64,000 nt of DNA from DASQEH01 sp963765725. GTDB taxonomy: Bacteria; Actinomycetota; Actinomycetes; Propionibacteriales; Nocardioidaceae. The notes beneath the pieces are model-generated. The model was given only the letters and a program-made list of their open reading frames with translations. It was not told where the DNA came from and ran no database searches. Location: the NCBI GenBank assembly GCA_963765725.1, contig CAVXXI010000003.1:1550001-1614000 (forward strand), in the 5' to 3' direction. Below, one piece after another: positions 35,847 to 46,157 of this stretch (its first letter is position 1; every line of letters begins with the position of its first letter). Position numbers and translations under genes: made by a program.

Positions 35847-36814
35847 TCGACTACGCTGCGAGTCCAGCGGTCCTCTGGCACTCGCTGTTGTGACCACGTC
35901 CTGGAATCGTCGTGCTCTGCCCAGCCGGCTGTTCGAGAGTCTTGTGCTCAGACGGATAAGCGATTCACTTGGGTCGTCGTAGATGACTGCAGCACGGACG
36001 ACACGCGGAACTGGGTGAGCGGCACACAAGATGATGTCGAGTTTGAAATATGTCGATACACAATCCAAAAAGACTCGGCAAGTGCGCTTCGCTCAATCGG
36101 GCGTTCGAAGCGGTCGAAGCCCAGTTCTACCTAGTCATCGACAGCGATGACCGTCTATCGGTCAACGCGGTTAGCCTGGTGAAGGCGAAAGCCGATCGAT
36201 ATAATGCCGCGAGAATCTCGGCGCCGTGTTCCTCTCGTACGTGGATGCCAACGGCACCTCCCTCGGGCGGCCACCATCCACTGGCGACCTCGCCATGACG
36301 CGAGCGGCTTACGACGCAGCCTTTCAGAAGTATGATGGAGCTGTAGGCTACTTCCACAGAACGGTTGCGCGCTACAGGTACCCTGAGTACCACGACGAGA
36401 CCTATGCGGGGCCGACCATTCTGCAGCTTCGCATGGCTCCCCAATTGAAGTTTGCTTCACGGACACCGTGATCGGTGTTGCTGAGTATCAACTGGGAGGA
36501 TTGACCGCACGGGGCCGTCGTCTCCGCCTCCGGAATCCGCTTGGAGTGATGGAGTACTCGCGGCTGCAAGCTGCACAGGCTGAGTCCCTGAGCGGCAAGC
36601 TGAAGAACGCGGCGATGTTTTATGCGTATCGCCGTCTCTCCGCGAGAGAAGACACCAGACTTCGAGTAAGCGGGATCGCTGGGCTGGAGGCTTGGACTCC
36701 GTTGCCCGCCTCGCTGGCCTGGTCATGGCATCCTACTGGTCCCTGAAATATCAGCCAGGGGAGACGATTCTCGGGCTTAGGTTGCGTCCACGCCCTAGGT
36801 CGGTGCAGCGATGA
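35843..36814 (+). pseudogene. GT2-type glycosyltransferase, frameshifted
   Basis: GT-A glycosyltransferase. Parts found in several frames: VVTTSWNRRAL, FESLVLQTDKRFTWVVVDDCSTDDTRNWV, NLGKCASLNRAFEAVEAQFYLVIDSDDRLSVNAV in parts (VVVDDCSTDDTRNW; FYLVIDSDDRLS is the DxD), FLSYVDANGTSLGRPP, CFTDTVIGVAEYQLGGLTARG, and an end near RLRPRPRSVQR with a stop at 36812-36814. The GTG at 35843 overlaps the previous stop and the TGA overlaps the polymerase ATG. At least five indels. Nucleotide-binding VVVDDCS and DSDD motifs are intact. Confidence 0.78.
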
Positions 36815-38336
36815 TGACTCTGGGACACCCCAGCACCATCCGAGCACCGGACAGGCCGTTGCCGCCGAGCGCCATCGATGGGGACGACCCCGGTCACCGC
36901 GGCATCATCATGTGCTTGGCCGAACTGCGCATAGTGGCCGCAGTTGTGGCTGCAGTCGATTCTTTGTAGGGCTCCAGCCTGGTGAAGGAGTACGACATAA
37001 AATCTTCGAGTTCGCGTGGTTAAATAATCTGCTGATCGCTTCGCAGATCTGGACGTTGCGGAAATCATATGGCTCCTTGTTTGCCCCCGTTGTGATGTTC
37101 AGCGTCTTTTTGGCGCTGTTCACTTCCGGTCAGTTGATTTTGTTCTCTTTAGGCGTGCCGCCATTAGGTGCGGACATCTTGATTCGCGAACGGGATTTCC
37201 CCGTACTTGAGTCAGTCGCCTTCTACCTGTTAGCGTATAGCCTCTTTTGTTTCGGTTGCGTGCTCAGAAATGAGATCCGTTCGCGTGAACGACCGCCCAC
37301 TGGTCCGCACAGTCGGTGATTGGCAGACTAGTCTCCTGTCTGTTGGAATGGGATGCGTCGCGGTAGGCGCCGTGCCCTTCATGATTACGAACTATCACAA
37401 CTTTGCTGTTTTGTACACCAGTGGATACGAGCTACTACGCCGAGGGGGCACGACTGGAATCGCCCTTGCTGATTTGATTACCTATTTATCACGGGACTCG
37501 TGTTCATGGCTGCCGGCGGAAGGAGTCGGACATCGCAATGTTGCCGTGGCGTTGATGGGGTTGGTTGCCATGGTGCGACTGGCCGCAGGCGACCGCGGGG
37601 AAGGCATAATCTATCTGCTCTCGGCATACCTCTTGTGGAAGCACTTTTCGAGATCGGGCGGGGCTGGACGTCTGCGACTAGTGGCAATTATCATCACCGT
37701 GTTTTCTGGTTATTCCGGCGGTTGGCGTTATGCGGCAATCATTTGGGCAAGACAACCCCGTAGGCGTCTCCCAGCCAGCGACCGCGTTGAACCCCGCAGA
37801 GTCGACGCTGGACATCCTGGGGGGTACGCTTTACCCCTTGGTCAAGATCATGGAGCTCGTTCCGAGCGGCACGCCCTTTGTCCATGGCTTTACTTACATC
37901 AGTAGTGTCATTCACCTGATGCCCAGTGGGTTGCGCCCGAGTAGACTAGCCGAACTTGCGTCTGACCCGCTTTATAGCAGCCCAGCAACTTGGTTAATGA
38001 AATCCGTTGGCTGTCGTATGCCCCGGCTTTACTCCTTTCGCGGAGGCGTACTTGAACTTCGGCTGGTGGGCGGGGTGTTTGGCAATGTTCGTTTTTGGGT
38101 TGTTGTTTTCTTCGCTTCTCGCACTGCCGACTCGCAAGATGCCGTCCTGGCCGCTGAGAATGGCGATGGCTTTGGCAACATTTGCCCTTTTAGGATTCAC
38201 GGTGCGTGAATCCTTTAATCTGGTTGTTCCGTTCCTTTTCAGATTCGTGTTTGTTCCTGGTGCGTTCGTTGCGCTCTTCGCGAACGGCGTACACAAGGCC
38301 AGACTGCGAACGAGGACGACAAACATCAATGGTTAG
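36811..38336 (+). pseudogene. O-antigen-type polysaccharide polymerase (Wzy), frameshifted
   Basis: Multi-pass membrane protein with hydrophobic stretches in at least four frames: LFAPVVMFSVFLALFTSGQLILFSLG, SVAFYLLAYSLFCFGCVLR, LLSVGMGCVAVGAVPFMI, GIIYLLSAYLLWKHF, then GGTLYPLVKIMELVPSG, and finally the diagnostic GFTPFAEAYLNFGWWAG followed by LAMFVFGLLFSSLLALPTRK and FLFRFVFVPGAF. The (S/T)PxAEAYLNFG motif is typical of one family of O-antigen polysaccharide polymerases. It would link lipid-borne repeat units at the outer face of the membrane. The TAG at 38334 overlaps the next start. Clearly less GC-rich than the core genes. Confidence 0.8.
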
Positions 38337-39571
38337 CCGTGAAGACCCTCGAGTGCTGATAGTCATTAGTTCGATGACGATCGGTGGCCCACAGAAGTCG
38401 CTGATCGGGTTCTTGCAGCGGGTAGCTCCAGCGACTGCGAGAGTCGATGTGATGGTCTTGAAGGATGTGCCCGGTGAGCTACAGCGCTGGCTTCCAAGTC
38501 ACATCAGGATTATCCCGGCTCCAGCGGCAGTAGTCGCTGCCACGCTTCCTCGCGGCAACCCCTTCGCAACTTTATGGACACTCCTACGCAGTCTCCGGGG
38601 ACGAACCGGATGTCCCTCCTCTTCTACGAGCTGGCGAGTGGCGTGACGCGCAGGCGAGGGTGGCAGCAAATACGCCAGCGAACATGGCAGCGCATTAGTG
38701 TTGACTTGCCGCGCGTACCCGAGGGGTCTACGACGCCGCTTTCGGGATTCTGGGCCTGTCAACCTATGTGGTCCTGGATCTGGTCGACGGCACGGTTCAA
38801 GTATCACTGGATTCGGAGTGACACTCGGGTGCTCGGAAGGGACGAGCAGATTGATGCTGCCTACTACGCGAGATTGACCGGCGCTGTTTCCGTTTCTGCA
38901 CAGTGTGCTGAGATCTTTGCGGGAATGTACTCTGGCATGAAGGATCGTATTGCCGTTTATAAGAACGACATCCCGGATGTTATGGAGGAACTTTCGCAGG
39001 GTCTGGGTCCCGTGGCCAACGGTTTCCCTCTGATCTTGACTGTGTCGCGACTGGACCGGTTGAAGGGTATCGATCTGGCCATAGAAGCGTGCGCGGATCT
39101 GGTGTCACGGGGCCATCGTGTTACATGGGTCGCCTTGGGGGAGGGCCGTCAGCGGGAAGCACTCGAGCGCCTGGTTGAGGCTCATGGTCTGCACGATGTC
39201 TTCCTCCTACCCGGCAGCACGCTGGCCACGCACGCTTATCTAGACCTTGCTGATATCTATGTTCATCCGTCGCGCACAGAGGGTCGATCCAATGCGGTGG
39301 AGGAGGCTAGGGCGTGCGGCAAAGCGATCGTTGCGACGGCATACCAGACGGTTGCCGAACAAGTCCGCGACGGTGTTACCGGGATTGTCTGTCCTGTTGA
39401 TGCGGCCTCAATTGCCGATTGCGTAGAGCATTTTTGGTCAATCCCAGGTTTGCTGCGCGGCTCGGTGGGGCGGCGAAACGTGCCTACGCTGATGAAGCCT
39501 GCGACCCCAATGTTCTGCTTGAGCGCTTAGCAAGTGGCGACCTGCCAGTATTTGAGGGGCCTTCCGAGTGA
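38329..39571 (+). pseudogene. GT4-type glycosyltransferase, frameshifted
   Basis: GT-B enzyme. ATG 38329: MVSREDPRVLIVISSMTIGGPQKSLIGFLQ (IGGPQ is the usual N-terminal glycine loop). A shift near 38600 gives MSLLFYELASGVTRRRGWQQI; another frame carries YDAAFGILGLSTYVVLDLVDG; then KYHWIRSDTRVLGRDEQIDAAYYARLTG through LTVSRLDRLKGIDLAIEACADL, VHPSRTEGRSNAVEEARACGKAIVAT with the E-x7-E motif. A last shift near 39460 gives AKRAYADEACDPNVLLERLASG, stop 39571, overlapping the flippase GTG. At least four indels. Confidence 0.82.
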
Positions 39572-40819
39572 GTGACTACGTGTTGAACATCATGTGTGCA
39601 AAGCGGTGAACGTCTTCTCGGGATTACTGGTCTCGGTTGTTTTGGCGCGGTTCCTTGGTGTTTACCTCCGCGGTGAGTTGGCCTTCCTTACTTTGACCTC
39701 CGGGCTCAGCAGCGATCATTTTGGGTTTTGGGGTCAATCAGGCGTTTGTCTTTCAGTTCCGAAAGACGCCGTCATCGACGACGTTCAGCAGTCTTTGTAG
39801 GCCTATTCTGTGCCTTCAGATGGGCGTGTTCACCTTCTTGGCAGGGCTTAGCTACTTGGGTTGTGCGTGATGCGATCTTTCGGGTATTTGGTTGCCTTTG
39901 TCAGTCTCGCTGGGTTTTTACCAACAACTCGAGAGTGTGATGGCGGCATACAATATCCGGCTCAAAATTAAGGTCAACATCGTCTACTCTGTTCACTCGG
40001 CTCGGTGCCTACGTGGTGATGTGGCCCTTGGCGGTGGCAGGGCTGTGGTGGCCAGTCGCCATCTCGCTAATCACGTGCGCCCTCTCTGTGGTGCTGTATT
40101 TGTGGTTCGCGGTCGATGGGTGGCCCGCACGGCCCACCTGGCAGCTTGCAGGAGTACTTACGGGTTCGGCTGGCTAACCATGCTCACGAGCACTCCTGAT
40201 TGTGCTGAATTACGGCGTTGATGTGATCATGTTGAAGGGCCTGGGGACCGGGAGAGGATCTTGGACTATACGCTGTTGCTGCCGGCATCGTTACGTACCT
40301 CTGGGTGATCCCTGATGCGATCAAGGAGGTTCTGGTGTCGCGCGTGGTTCGTACAAACGACCCCAGGACCGTACTGCGTCCCCTCAAGGCGGCGGTCATG
40401 GCTGGATGGCTGAGTGTTGTCGCTCTTGGTGTTCTCGGATGGCCGCTGATCCCTCTGCTGTTCGGCAAGGGATTACGAAGGGTCTTACAAGCTGGTCTTA
40501 ATTCTCTCCCTGGGGGTAGTGTCGATGGTTTACTATAAGGTGCTTGGGGATCGTTGTTCTGGCTGAGGGCAAGCGCGCCTTTTATTTCTGCGCACTGACA
40601 GTTCTCGGTAATACTAAACTTACTGTGCAATCTGTGGGTCATTCCTGTATTTGGTGCTGTGGGAGTGTCATGGGTTTCTGTTCTGACGTACACGGTCACC
40701 GGGTCCTTCGTTCGTTTGGTATTTCAGTCGACTTTTCGGCATCCCCCTCAGCGAGATTTTGCTCTTCGGCCGCAGAGATGTTGTAGCGGTGCGTCAAGAT
40801 CTTGATGAGGCGCGCGTGA
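39568..40819 (+). pseudogene. Oligosaccharide flippase (Wzx), heavily frameshifted
   Basis: Polysaccharide transporter of the MOP superfamily. GTG 39568 overlaps the upstream stop. Recognisable pieces: KAVNVFSGLLVSVVLARFLGVYLRGELAFLTL; LNYGVDVIMLKGLG; YLWVIPDAIKEVLVSRVVRTNDPRTVLRPLKAA and VALGVLGWPLIPLLFGK; DYEGSYKLVLILSLGVVSMVYYKVLGI; NLLCNLWVIPVFGAVGVSWVSVLTYTVTGSFVR (all longer stretches given in parts), ending CVKILMRRA at 40819. At least eight indels in 1.25 kb, the densest in the locus, and low GC. It would flip the lipid-linked repeat unit. Confidence 0.75.
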
Positions 40820-41250
40820 GTAACATAGCAACGCACCGTTGGGCGAGGCAGTTTGCGCGGTTTAGGAGTCCCTGCCCTTCCCCACGTGTTGTCATGGATC
40901 ACGCGAGTTGCTTTACTCATGTGTCATTCCGCTCTCCGGCCGAGATTGACTCGACTGTCATTTTCGCACACAAGGGCCTGGGTGTTGTCATCGGCCACGA
41001 CGCCGTGGTCGGGCCCGTACCAAGATCCTGCACAATGTTACGATCGGCGGCAGATCCGGCGTCCGTGCGAACCCTGTAATCGGTAGTGACGTCTTGGTAG
41101 GGGCGGGCGCAATCGTCATCGGGGGCCGTCACCGTAGGCGACGGCGCGATCATTGCAGCGGGCGCGGTCGTCCTGCAGGATGTGCCCCCTGGCGCGATGG
41201 TGGCAGGCAACCCGGCTGTCATCAAGCGGTCTCGGCTGAGTGCAGGCTAG
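40816..41250 (+). pseudogene. CysE-like serine/hexapeptide acetyltransferase, frameshifted
   Basis: Left-handed beta-helix acetyltransferase of the serine O-acetyltransferase type often seen in capsule loci. Start GTG 40816 (VSNIATHR, then LGVPALPHVLSWITRV in another frame); EIDSTVIFAHKGLGVVIGHDAVVG; TKILHNVTIGGRSGVRANPVIGSDVLVGAGAIVIG in parts (HNVTIGGRSG); VTVGDGAIIAAGAVVLQDVPPGAMVAGNPAVIKR, stop 41250. At least four indels. The catalytic HKG loop is intact. Confidence 0.78.
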
Positions 41251-41647
41251 GCCTGTGTGTTGCGGAATCGATTACGTGGCCGTGATAGCCCGAGCGTAGC
41301 GGGGGAGCGGAGCTATCTGCAGAACGCCTTCGAGTTCCGTTTGGCACCGAAATATGCCCCGACGATTTCTCCGATCTCCCCCGCGACTAGCTCCGGGGGC
41401 GAGGATGTGACCTGCCTGGGGGGCGTCGCAAGGGCAGCCCATGAGGGCGGCTGAGACCATACCTGCGCGAAGCCCCCGCGTTGGGAATCTGCCGAACCAC
41501 GCGGGCGAATTGGCTTCGGCTTGGGCTTGGGCATCTGCAGGGCGTACGCCGGGTGCTATAGCGACGCGCCGGTCTGGACTTCGGCTTGTGGCTCGTTCCG
41601 CACCTGACGATCAGCCGGCCAGCTCACCCGCGCAATAGTGAAGTGGC
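41251..41647. other. No gene recognised (acetyltransferase to sugar dehydrogenase)
   Basis: 397 bp between convergent broken genes. No family motif was found in any frame. It may hold the remnant of a gene. Confidence 0.5.
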
Positions 41648-42938
41648 CTAAAGGTAGGTGACGTCGGAGGTCTCCTGGGAAGGACCCGACGGGTGTCCAG
41701 AACCCGGACTCCCTCCAGGGGGCTGTGGCGTCGAGGTCGTCGTGGTCGACAAGTAGAACAACAAGATCAGCAGCTACCGCTTCGTCTGGAGGTTAGCTTT
41801 GCCGGTGTTATGGGCAGCCCTTGTAGCGAGCGGAGTGTGTCGAAGTCAACGTGCGAATCGGCGGCCGTGTACGTGCGCTCCGAGATCGCAAAGCAACTTG
41901 GCGATGCGGACCGAGGGGGACTCCCGGACGTCGCTGATGTTCTTCTTGTAGGCGAGGCCGGCCAGGAGGATCTCGAGCCGTTGACGGATTTCTTGTCCTT
42001 GTTGAGCCTCGATGACTGCGGCCAACGACGTAGTCGGGCATGTGGCCGTTGACATAGTTGGCGAGCTCGATGAACGAAACGGTTGGCCAAGGGCCTGCTT
42101 GAGTTTCCACGAGAGGTAGAGGGATCGATTGGCAGGCAGTGGCCACCGAGGCCAGGGCCGGGGAAGAAGCGCATGAAGCCGAAGGGTTTCGTTGCCGCGG
42201 CCTCGATGGCTCGACCAGGGGTCGATGTCCAGGCTGCGCGAACAGGGCCATCTCGTTCACAGGGCGATGTTGACGTGCGGAAGGTGTTCTCGAGGAGCTT
42301 GGTGAGTTCTGCTTCCTTCGGAGAGGAGACCGGCACGGTTCGTTCTACAAGCGTGTCATAGAAGCCCTGAACGGAGGCGAGGGACTCCGGATCGATGCCT
42401 GAGACAACCTTCGGGGTCGTGCACGAATGTCCACGTCTTGTTTCCGGGGTCGATCCGCTCAGGGCTGTACCGAGGTGGAAGTCTGCGCCTGGCGTCAGGT
42501 TCGAGCCGAGGGCGAGAAGCGGGCCAACGGTTCTTGAGTGGTGCCGGGGTACGTGGTCGACTCCCGGGTCGCAGTTGCGCCCGGCTTCAGTAGTGTGGCA
42601 AGCGACCGACTGCGCTTCCTCGATGAAGGACAGATCCGGATTCGCCTTCCCGCAGGGGCGTTGGCACGGTCACAACGGCCACGTCGAAGCCTTCACACAC
42701 GGGCGTAGTCCAGGCTCGGGAGGTAGCGACCGGTGGCAAGCGCGGCGGCGAGCTGGTCGGAGGGGATGTCCTCCACGTAGCTCTCTCCATTGTTGAGCCG
42801 TTGCACGCGGGTTGCATCCACATCGATGCCGACTACCGTCCATCCCACCTCGACGGCTCGCATGGCCAAGGGCAGGCCGACATAGCCCTGCCCGAGTACG
42901 ACGAGCTTGCCTAGGCGTCTTGTGCTTGTCTCCGTCAT
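41648..42938 (-). pseudogene. Nucleotide-sugar dehydrogenase (UDP-ManNAc/GlcNAc type), frameshifted
   Basis: UDP-glucose/GDP-mannose dehydrogenase superfamily on the minus strand. It starts MTETSTRRLGKLVVLGQGYVGLPLAM (ATG 42938; an ATG at 42947 is possible), NAD site GQGYVG; YVEDIPSDQLAAAL and CEGFDVAVVTVPTPL follow. Further frames give KVVSGIDPESLASVQGFYDTLVERTVPV, KEAELTKLLENTFRHVNIALVNEMALFA, FFPGPGLGGHCLPIDP, FIELANYVNGHMPDYVV, and LAGLAYKKNISDVRESPSVRIAKLL (longer ones in parts), ending VLDTRRVLP and QETSDVTYL. At least eight indels. It would make an acidic uronic or mannosaminuronic sugar for the polymer. Confidence 0.8.
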
Positions 42939-43237
42939 GTCGTCCATCCCCGTGCTCGTGGCTGTGGCGTCGCGCTGTGCGCTGGAGCGGCGAACTCGAG
43001 ACAAGGCATGCCGAGGGCAGTACCGGTTCAAACACTCTCAAACGGATTATATCACTGAGAGCGTTGAATTGATTACTCTATGGATTGATGCACTGAGACA
43101 TCATCATCCTTCGCGCGGCTGCAACAAATTGCGCCACGGAACGTGAGTACTCGACTACCTTGAGTATGTCATGGCCCGCGGGGTGCTTGTGGCGTCGGCA
43201 CCCGAACGTCACCCGCCCAGAGATACTCAGGAGACTC

Positions 43238-43687
43238 ATGAACAAGACCATGATCGCCGTAGCAGCCGCCGTCTTTGCGGTGTCGGGCGCCGCAGGGATG
43301 GTGTCGGCGCAAGCGTCCCCAGCTCACAGCGCCGGCTCTGTCCTCTCCAGTTCGAGAGCTGCCTGTACGCCTCGTACGGTCGACACCCGGACCAACCTCG
43401 TGCTCGACAAGCACTCCGTGCATCGCGGCGACGCCAACGGCGCGACCGTCCACGTACGGTCTGCCGGCGCAGTCGACCCGCAAGGAACCGTTGAGCTGGC
43501 GATCTACCAGTCGCAGAGCGGCACGGGCTTCGACGGCACCCTCAGCAACGGGATGGTCCGCTTCGCCATGCCTCGCCACCTCGACGTCGGGAGCTACAAC
43601 GTTCGCGCCACGTACATCCCGCAGCAGTGCTCCAAGTGGAAGCGGAGCCTGTCCACCGTCGAGCATCTGACCGTGCTCGCTCACTGA
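43238..43687 (+). CDS. Secreted Ig-like protein
   Basis: 149 aa. Signal peptide MNKTMIAVAAAVFAVSGAAGMVSA-QA, then one Ig-like domain (about 45-145; TNLVLDKHSVHRGDANGATVHVRSAG, GTVELAIYQSQSG, LDVGSYNVRATYIPQQCSKWKRS). It shares with the protein at 25374 the signal-peptide start, the ...VSV/LVLD-x-V-x-RG-x-(A/N) opening, a G(S/T)V(T/E)L strand and a (V/R)ATY-x-P-x-C-x-x-W end, but has no His tail. ATG 43238 has CAGGAGA upstream. It is intact although its neighbours are frameshifted. Confidence 0.75.
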   Translation: MNKTMIAVAAAVFAVSGAAGMVSAQASPAHSAGSVLSSSRAACTPRTVDTRTNLVLDKHSVHRGDANGATVHVRSAGAVDPQGTVELAIYQSQSGTGFDGTLSNGMVRFAMPRHLDVGSYNVRATYIPQQCSKWKRSLSTVEHLTVLAH

Positions 43688-43715
43688 GGCGATCGGTCCT
43701 CGACTCGACGAAGGG

Positions 43716-44444
43716 ATGGCCGCCCCTGAAGGGTTTCGTCGTTGCCATCGCGCTGGCGCTCGCCGCCGCCACGGGGATCTCGGGGCCAACTGCGTCGGCC
43801 GCGCCCGCTGCGCCCGACCGGGTCGCCGTGAAGTCGTGTGTCTGTCCCTACTACATCTTCGACGACGGTGCGAGACGGCGGCGGAAGGACGGCTCGTTCG
43901 GCGCCAGGAGCTACTACACCACCTTGTCGGTCGGGACGCCTGGCCAGTTCGTGGTGAGGATCCCACGGCTACGAGCTGACGAGGGAGCGTCTCAACCTCG
44001 TCGAGCTCTTCCTCGACACGAACAAGCTCAACCGGGTCCTGAGAACCGGTTCGCCGACTGGCTCCCGGCCGACCACGACGGCCACGGCGAGCGGTACCTG
44101 GCCAAGATCGACACGTGGCGGGACACGGGGCGCAGGGTCTCCTGCCCGAAGTGGATCACGAGTGTGGACTACGCCAACGACGTGGTCACGATGGTCATTC
44201 CACGGCGTGCATGGGCATCCCGGCCAAGGTGCGGTGGAACACCCGGACGTGGCACTTCATGCGACACGACCCTGACGGCGGCGTGTACGGGCTCGTCGAC
44301 GGCGTCGTGGACTATCAGGAGTTCGCCGACTTCTGGACCGGAGACGGCAATACCTGCACCTGCCGCGCGGCCTCGGCCTCCCAACCGGCAGCTGGGAAGC
44401 CCGTGTCGGCCGAGGTGAGGCGGGTTGTCGCCACTTCCCGCTGA
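43716..44444 (+). pseudogene. Secreted protein of unknown function, frameshifted
   Basis: Signal-peptide-like KGFVVAIALALAAATG..ASA in one frame, with the nearest ATG (43716) in another, then VAVKSCVCPYYIFDDGARRR and SYYTTLSVGTPGQFVVR. A second frame continues HGYELTRERLNLVELFLDTNKLNRVLR, a return to the first gives DWLPADHDGHGERYLAKIDTW, PKWITSVDYANDVVTMVIP, and a third ends GIPAKVRWNTRTWHFMRHDPDGGVYGLVDGV to 44444. About three indels. No family recognised. It lies just upstream of the sugar transferases, so a role at the cell surface is plausible. Confidence 0.6.
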
Positions 44445-44648
44445 GCGTCGGGTTCGGCTGACGCGCTGTCTGGGAGAACGGCCCTCAACCGTTCGGGCCG
44501 CTAGCCGGAGGTCGACGGGGCCGAACGGACAGACCGCCGCTGCCTCTCCGATCACTCGCCGTCAACTCCGCGGCCAACCTCGTAGGGTGACGCCAGGCGC
44601 GGGACCCCTGACGGTTCGACGTGGTACTCGAGTTGAAAGGCCAGCCGA

Positions 44649-46157
44649 GTGGTCGCACAGCTGACAACACCCGTACCGGTGGCGCGGGGTACCCGCACCA
44701 GGTCGAGTGCAGGTGGTCGGCTGCCGGCACTCAGCCGGACCGCGGTGCAGGTACAGATGCGTCGGCTGGGGGCCGGCGTGGCTGCGGCGGACACCGTGGT
44801 GATCGCCGGCTGTCTCGTCGTGGCTTGGGACCTCCGGACCCGGCTGGGCTTCGAGAGCACCTCGCTGGGCCCGGCGCACGCCTGGGTAGGAGCCGCTGCC
44901 GCGATCGTGGGTGTCTGGCTGGTCCTGCTCGCCGGCCGTGGGGCGTACTCGCCGAGGATCTTCGGCGGCGGCCCGGAGGAGTTCAAGATCGTCGTTATGG
45001 CGACCGTGCTGACGGCCGGTGCCGTCGGGTTCGTCTGCTACCTCGCCGACGCGGCACTGTCGCGCGGATTCGTCGTGCTGCTCTTTCCCTCGGGAGTCTT
45101 CCTTCTTCTTCTCGAGCGGTACGCGGTGCGCACGGTCGTCCAGTCGCTGCGCCAGCACGGCCACCTGCTGCATCGCGTCGTCGCGGTCGGAGGCCCGAAC
45201 GAGATCAACGAGCTCGTCAACGTGACCTACCGCGAGCGCTACGTGGGTTACAAAATCGTCGGTGCCTGTGTGCCGGAAGCAGACAGCGCCGCAGGTCGAT
45301 ACGTCAGTGTCCCGATCCTGGGGACCCCCGACGACGCTCGCGCGGTCTGCAGCAGTGTGGGCGCCGACACGGTGCTGGTCACGGGCGGGTCGTTCTCGTC
45401 GTCCGCCGACCTGCGCAGGGTCGGCTGGCAGCTGGAGGGCTCCGCCATCGACCTGGTCGTCATCCCCAGCCTCGCCGACGTGGCGGGGCCGCGGATCCAT
45501 CTGCGTCCGGTGGCAGGCTTGCCGCTGATGCACGTCGAACCGCCGCAGGCGGACGCGGCGGGCCGTTGGAGCAAGCGAGTCTTCGACATCGTGGGTGCCC
45601 TCATCGCACTTGCGGTTTTCGCCCCCCTCGTCGCGCTTGCGGCGGCGGCCATCAAGCTGCAGGACGGCGGACCGATCCTATTCCGCCAGGCCCGCGTCGG
45701 CCGTACCGGCTCGCTGTTCAGGTGCCTGAAGCTTCGGTCGATGTGCGTTGACGCCGAGTTGAAGCTGGCCGACATGAGGCATCTCAACGAGTCCGACGGT
45801 GCCAACTTCAAGCTGCGTCGTGACCCTCGGATCACCAGGGTCGGCACGTTCATCCGGCGGTACTCGTTCGACGAGCTCCCGCAGCTTGTCAACGTGCTCC
45901 GCGGCACGATGAGCCTCGTGGGGCCCCGCCCGCCGCTCCCGACGGAGGTGGAGGTGTACGACGACGACGTACGGCGCCGGCTGCTCGTGCGACCGGGCAT
46001 GACCGGACTGTGGCAGGTCTCCGGTCGCTCCCAGCTCAGCTGGCGAGAGTCCGTGCGGCTCGACCTCTACTACGTCGACAACTGGTCGATGATGGGCGAC
46101 CTCGTCATCCTCGCCAAGACCCTTCGTGTGGTCCTGTGGCCGCAAGGGTCCTACTAG
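44649..46157 (+). CDS. Polyprenyl glycosylphosphotransferase (WbaP/CpsE type), copy 1
   Basis: 502 aa. It moves a sugar-1-phosphate from a nucleotide sugar to undecaprenyl phosphate to start repeat-unit synthesis. N-terminal four membrane helices (about 40-140), a Rossmann-like CoA-binding domain (about 155-285; VVAVGGPNEI, VPILGTPDDARAV, VLVTGGSFSSSADLR), a fifth helix (WSKRVFDIVGALIALAVFAPLVALA) and the catalytic domain from about 325 (GGPILFRQARVGRTG, KLRSMCVDAE, FDELPQLVNVLRGTMSLVGPRPPLP, GMTGLWQVSGRSQLSW, LDLYYVDNWS). All catalytic motifs are present and the frame is intact. It is about 75-80% similar by eye to the copy at 46707 in the C-terminal half. Confidence 0.94.
   Translation: MVAQLTTPVPVARGTRTRSSAGGRLPALSRTAVQVQMRRLGAGVAAADTVVIAGCLVVAWDLRTRLGFESTSLGPAHAWVGAAAAIVGVWLVLLAGRGAYSPRIFGGGPEEFKIVVMATVLTAGAVGFVCYLADAALSRGFVVLLFPSGVFLLLLERYAVRTVVQSLRQHGHLLHRVVAVGGPNEINELVNVTYRERYVGYKIVGACVPEADSAAGRYVSVPILGTPDDARAVCSSVGADTVLVTGGSFSSSADLRRVGWQLEGSAIDLVVIPSLADVAGPRIHLRPVAGLPLMHVEPPQADAAGRWSKRVFDIVGALIALAVFAPLVALAAAAIKLQDGGPILFRQARVGRTGSLFRCLKLRSMCVDAELKLADMRHLNESDGANFKLRRDPRITRVGTFIRRYSFDELPQLVNVLRGTMSLVGPRPPLPTEVEVYDDDVRRRLLVRPGMTGLWQVSGRSQLSWRESVRLDLYYVDNWSMMGDLVILAKTLRVVLWPQGSY

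Noticed and set aside
29545..42938. Programmed frameshifting in the polysaccharide genes
   Set aside because: The shifts occur many times per gene, without slippery heptamers or a consistent direction; indel errors or decay fit better.
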